The notes under the pieces are model-generated. The model made no database searches. It saw only the letters and a program-made list of their open reading frames with translations, and was not told where the DNA came from. Made by a program: the position numbers and the translations under genes. A stretch of 64,000 nt of DNA from DATARH01 sp036268075 (GTDB lineage Bacteria; Pseudomonadota; Alphaproteobacteria; ATCC43930; CGMCC-115725): contig DATAUV010000075.1 in NCBI GenBank assembly GCA_036268075.1, positions 1 through 64,000 of the forward strand, read 5' to 3'. Positions 61,071 through 64,000 of this stretch are shown piece by piece. Position 1 is the stretch's first letter, and each line of letters opens with the position of its first letter.

Positions 61071-62757
61071 GGCGGCGGCGCTCCCGTCCTCGCCCGAGAC
61101 CGAAGCAGCCGCTGTTTCGCCTCCGCGCGACGCGCGCCCGGCCGAGGCGCGTCCGGCGCCGCGGCGGCGGCGCATCTCGCCGCTGACCAAGCGGATCATC
61201 GCCGTCAACCTTCTGCCCCTGGCGCTGCTCGCGGTCGGTTTTCTCTATCTCGGCAAGTTCGAGCAGAGCCTCATCGGCCAGCAGGTCGAATCGCTGACGA
61301 CGCAGGGCGAGATTTTCGCGGCGGCGCTGGGCGAGGGGGCCGTTCTCGATTCGGCCGACGAGGGCGAGGTGCTGGTGCCGGGCCTCTCGCGCGACATGAT
61401 GCGGCGGCTGGTCGAGCCGACCCATACGCGCGCCCAGCTTTTCGCGCTCGACGGCAAGGCGGTCGCCGACAGCCGGCTGCTGCGCGGCACCGGCGACGCG
61501 GTGCAGGTCACCGAATTGCCGCCGCTCGACACGACCGGGCCGCTCAGCCACCTCGCCGACCGGCTCTACGACTGGGTCGTCGAGCTGCTGCCGCGCGGCC
61601 GCCACTACCCGATCCATCGCGAAAACATCGACGGTACCGCCGAGGACTATCCCGAGGTGATGCGCGCGCTGCACGGCACCACCGCCTCGTTCGTGCGCAG
61701 CGATCCGGCCAGCAACGGGCTGGTGATCAGCGCCGCCGTGCCGGTGCAGCGCTACAAGGAGGTGCTCGGCGCGGTCATGGTCTCGACCAGCAATGTCGAG
61801 ATCGAGGACGAGCTCCGCCTCGTCCGGCTCGAACTGTTGCGCATCTTCGCGGCGGCGGTGGTGGTGACGCTGCTGCTGTCGTTCTATCTTGCCGGCACGA
61901 TCGTCCATCCGATACGCCGCCTTGCCGAGGCGGCTCAGCGCTCGCGCGGCCGCGGGACCCAGGTCGACATTCCCGACTTTACCGGGCGCGGCGACGAGGT
62001 CGGCGACCTCTCCGGCTCATTGCGCGAGATGACCGACACGCTGTGGCAGCGGATGAGCGCGATCGAGAGTTTCGCCGCCGACGTCGCGCATGAGATCAAG
62101 AACCCGCTGTCGTCGCTGCGCAGCGCCGTCGAGACCGCGACCAAGATCGAGGACCCGGCCAAGCAGCGCCGGCTGATGGCGATCATCCTCGACGATGTCG
62201 AGCGGCTCGACCGGCTGATCACCGACATCTCCGACGCCTCGCGCCTCGACGCCGAGCTGAGCCGGCTCGAGGTCGCGCCGACCGATCTGGCCGAGATGCT
62301 GCGCGCGCTCGTCGACATCGAGGCCGAGACGCAGGAGGACGGCGCACCCCGGGTCACGCTCGACCTGGCCGGCGCGCGCGGGCGCCCGCTCACCGTGCTC
62401 GGCACCGAAAGCCGGCTGTCGCAGGTGTTCCTCAACGTCATCGCCAACGCGGTCTCGTTCAGCCCGCCGGGCGGCGAAATCCGGGTCCGGGCCGGGTCCG
62501 AGGGCCGCGCGGTGCTGGTGACGGTCGAGGATGGCGGGCCGGGCATTCCCGAGGACAAGCTCACCGCGATCTTCGACCGTTTCTACAGCGAGCGTCCCGC
62601 CGGCGAGAAATTCGGGACCCATTCCGGGCTCGGCCTGTCGATCTCGAAGCAGATCGTCGAGGCGCATCGCGGCCAGATCCGCGCCGAGAACCGCTATGAC
62701 CCGAGCGGCGAGGTGTGCGGCGCGCGGTTCGTGATCCGCCTGCCGCTGGCGCGGTAG
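61039..62757 (+). CDS. chvG: Sensor histidine kinase ChvG
   Basis: Membrane sensor for ChvI. A cytoplasmic Pro/Arg-rich N-terminal region precedes a first transmembrane segment (IIAVNLLPLALLAVGFLYLG), a periplasmic sensor domain of about 210 residues, a second segment (IFAAAVVVTLLLSFYLAG), HAMP, the phosphoacceptor His in FAADVAHEIKNPLSSLRSAV and ATPase motifs VFLNVIANAVSFSPPGG and GLGLSISKQIVEAH. The ATG at 61039 overlaps the chvI gene. Its stop is 5 bp before hprK, giving one transcript. Confidence 0.92.
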   Translation: MASVTDTASAEAAALPSSPETEAAAVSPPRDARPAEARPAPRRRRISPLTKRIIAVNLLPLALLAVGFLYLGKFEQSLIGQQVESLTTQGEIFAAALGEGAVLDSADEGEVLVPGLSRDMMRRLVEPTHTRAQLFALDGKAVADSRLLRGTGDAVQVTELPPLDTTGPLSHLADRLYDWVVELLPRGRHYPIHRENIDGTAEDYPEVMRALHGTTASFVRSDPASNGLVISAAVPVQRYKEVLGAVMVSTSNVEIEDELRLVRLELLRIFAAAVVVTLLLSFYLAGTIVHPIRRLAEAAQRSRGRGTQVDIPDFTGRGDEVGDLSGSLREMTDTLWQRMSAIESFAADVAHEIKNPLSSLRSAVETATKIEDPAKQRRLMAIILDDVERLDRLITDISDASRLDAELSRLEVAPTDLAEMLRALVDIEAETQEDGAPRVTLDLAGARGRPLTVLGTESRLSQVFLNVIANAVSFSPPGGEIRVRAGSEGRAVLVTVEDGGPGIPEDKLTAIFDRFYSERPAGEKFGTHSGLGLSISKQIVEAHRGQIRAENRYDPSGEVCGARFVIRLPLAR

Positions 62758-62762
62758 CGGCG

Positions 62763-63227
62763 ATGGACGCGCCAATCCTGATCCACGCCACGACCGTCGC
62801 GATCGACGGCAAGGCGGTGCTGCTGCGCGGCGCGTCGGGGGCCGGCAAGTCCGATCTCGGTCTGCGGTTGATTGACGCAGGCGCCATTCTCGTCGCCGAC
62901 GATCAGAGCGAACTGCGGCGGGTCGGCCCCTCCATTCTGGTGCGGGCCCCGGACACGATCCTCGGGTTGCTCGAAGTCCGGGGCCTCGGGATCGTCCGGC
63001 TGGCGCCGCTCAGCGATGCGCCGCTGGGCCTGATCGCCGACCTGGTCCCACCGGATCAGGTAGAGCGGCATCCCCTCGCGCGCAACGAATCGATTTTGGG
63101 TGTCGATGTCCGGGCCGTCGCGATCGCGCCGTTCGAGGCTTCGGCGCCGGCCAAATTGCGGGCCGCCCTGCGCACCCCGCCCGATCCCGAGGCCGGCCCC
63201 GATGCCGGCCCCATTCGCCATGCATAG
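62763..63227 (+). CDS. hprK: HPr kinase/phosphorylase, C-terminal-domain form
   Basis: Phosphorylates HPr on serine to control carbon and nitrogen signalling. The alphaproteobacterial form has only the kinase domain (154 residues). Walker A is LLRGASGAGKSDLGLRLI, followed by LVADDQSELRR and ILGLLEVRGLGIVRL. The ATG at 62763 lies 5 bp after the chvG stop. The expected rapZ gene is not found between hprK and the EIIA gene. Confidence 0.9.
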   Translation: MDAPILIHATTVAIDGKAVLLRGASGAGKSDLGLRLIDAGAILVADDQSELRRVGPSILVRAPDTILGLLEVRGLGIVRLAPLSDAPLGLIADLVPPDQVERHPLARNESILGVDVRAVAIAPFEASAPAKLRAALRTPPDPEAGPDAGPIRHA

Positions 63228-63502
63228 CACCGGAACCGCACCGGTTCGTCCGGCGTTGGCGCCCGCACCGGCAGTCCTATGCGGGCCGCGCCGGTGCGCC
63301 CCGCAAATCAAGCGTAGTGACGAAACCGCGCGACAGCGGTATATGACGCGCCGGTTCCCCAGCTCCCGTCGGCATTCCCCGGTCCGATGCGAGCGTTTAG
63401 TGGTCTCTGCTTGAGCGACCGCACCGACGAACACTTGACGGACATTTCGACCGGCTTTGCCGACGCCCCGATGGTGGGCCCGCGTCTGCGCGCGGAGCCG
63501 CG
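63228..63502. other. Intergenic region between hprK and EIIA-Man
   Basis: About 275 bp where many relatives carry rapZ. It holds an exact EcfG promoter (63232-63257) and the start of a 39-codon open frame (63387-63506, listed separately). No rapZ coding sequence is recognisable in any frame. Confidence 0.6.
63232..63257 (+). promoter_or_regulatory. EcfG-type promoter upstream of EIIA-Man
   Basis: GGAAC (63232-63236), 17 nt, CGTT (63254-63257): an exact consensus match starting 5 bp after the hprK stop. It would give the EIIA-ptsH genes a stress-driven transcript with a leader of about 240 nt. Confidence 0.7.
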
Positions 63503-63506
63503 ATGA
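63387..63506 (+). CDS. Possible 39-residue leader ORF coupled to EIIA-Man
   Basis: An open frame starting MRAFSGLCLSDRTDEH whose stop overlaps the EIIA start as ATGA. No clear ribosome site precedes it and no homologue is recognised. It could be a real small coupled gene, a rapZ-region remnant, or chance. Confidence 0.3.
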   Translation: MRAFSGLCLSDRTDEHLTDISTGFADAPMVGPRLRAEPR

Positions 63507-63910
63507 TCGGTATCGTCCTGGTCACGCATGGGCGCCTGGCGATCGAGTTTGTCGCCGCGCTTGAGCATGTCGTCGGCGGCCAGAGCCAGATCGCCGCGAT
63601 CTGCATCGGCCCCGACGACGACATGGAGCAGCGCCGCCAGGAAATCCTCAGCTCGATCCGTGAGGTCGATACCGGTGACGGCGCGGTCCTGTTGACCGAC
63701 ATGTTCGGCGGCACCCCGTCCAATCTCGCGATCTCGGTGATGGACCGGGCCAAGGTCGAGGTCGTCGCCGGGGTCAACCTGCCGATGCTGATCAAGCTCG
63801 CCAGCCTCCGCCAGACCGAGGCGCTCGACCGCGCCGTGCTCGGCGCGCAGGAGGCCGGGCGCAAATACATCAACGTCGCCTCGCAGCTTCTCCACGACGC
63901 CCGCAAATGA
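63503..63910 (+). CDS. manX: PTS mannose-family EIIA domain protein
   Basis: Phosphocarrier of the regulatory PTS in alphaproteobacteria, which accepts phosphate from HPr. His9 in IVLVTHGRLAIEF is the phosphorylated residue, and VLLTDMFGGTPSNLA is the conserved neighbour loop. At 135 residues it is the stand-alone EIIA form without IIB. Its stop overlaps the next gene as ATGA. Confidence 0.92.
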   Translation: MIGIVLVTHGRLAIEFVAALEHVVGGQSQIAAICIGPDDDMEQRRQEILSSIREVDTGDGAVLLTDMFGGTPSNLAISVMDRAKVEVVAGVNLPMLIKLASLRQTEALDRAVLGAQEAGRKYINVASQLLHDARK

Positions 63911-64000
63911 GCGACGATGCCCAGGCCGGTGATGACCAGGCCGATGATGCCCAGGCCGATGATGCCCAGGCCGATGATGCCCGGGCCGGCTCGGTCCGGC
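63907..64000 (+). CDS. ptsH: Start of probable HPr gene with acidic repeat leader (partial)
   Basis: The frame begins MSDDAQAGDDQADDAQADD and continues through further DDAQA units to AGSVR at the window edge. The DNA is a 15-bp tandem repeat (GATGATGCCCAGGCC). By gene order the protein should be HPr, but none of the HPr fold is inside the window. An acidic repetitive extension before HPr is unusual. Confidence 0.55.
   Translation, partial: MSDDAQAGDDQADDAQADDAQADDARAGSVR

Overview
The window is a GC-rich chromosomal stretch of an alphaproteobacterium, most likely Hyphomicrobiales or Rhodospirillales. The evidence is a pckA / chvI-chvG / hprK / EIIA-Man block, a glcDEF glycolate oxidase operon, a Ku-LigD end-joining locus, a glgE-treS-glgB operon, and at least four exact GGAAC-N17-CGTT promoters, the signature of the alphaproteobacterial general-stress sigma factor EcfG. 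Many intergenic regions carry long near-perfect palindromic repeats of several families. One tRNA gene (Ser, TGA) is present. No rRNA or CRISPR array was seen.

Layout. 1-1.3 kb: the 3' part of an ISNCY-type insertion sequence, then an AT-rich gap. 1.5-9.4 kb: a tightly packed plus-strand cluster resembling a small orphan biosynthetic locus (heme-oxygenase-fold oxidase, O-acylhomoserine sulfhydrylase-like enzyme, MetA-like acyltransferase, PLP decarboxylase, thioesterase, stand-alone acyl carrier protein, AMP-forming ligase, ketoreductase). 9.2-13.6 kb: minus-strand acyl-CoA synthetase, class III aminotransferase and aldo/keto reductase. 13.7-16.2 kb: stress-promoter-driven small membrane proteins and a divergent NRAMP-like transporter. 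16.4-21.4 kb: tRNA-Ser, a receiver-domain remnant, then an EcfG-promoter-led response regulator, DUF3175, Ku and LigD run. 21.4-30.7 kb: glgE, treS-maltokinase fusion, glgB, and a DsbA/FrnE-family gene whose first active-site cysteine codon is an in-frame UGA followed by a SECIS-like hairpin. 30.9-45.4 kb: small transporters, redox enzymes, SDRs, a paired Lin0512 family, GMC and Rieske oxygenases, and a frameshifted pyroglutamyl peptidase. 45.4-50.0 kb: glcD, then an inserted higBA toxin-antitoxin pair, then glcE-glcF. 50.1-53.1 kb: rpmJ, vapBC, an aminotransferase and a HAD dehalogenase. 53.1-54.9 kb: three secreted low-complexity proteins, the first behind an EcfG promoter. 55.0-57.7 kb: a phosphoesterase and an enolase-superfamily enzyme. 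57.8-64 kb: pckA, a HugZ-like protein, chvI-chvG, hprK, EIIA-Man and the start of a probable ptsH.

How the parts fit. The GlgE operon interconverts trehalose, maltose-1-phosphate and branched glucan, a usual stress and storage route. End joining, small envelope proteins and secreted repeat proteins appear wired to the general stress response. ChvGI, HprK and the PTS-Ntr/Man proteins beside pckA couple envelope sensing to gluconeogenic carbon control. The two most interesting items are the candidate selenocysteine FrnE at 21379-21996 and the uncharacterised carrier-protein cluster at 1552-9411. A toxin-antitoxin module translationally coupled to glcE is a third.
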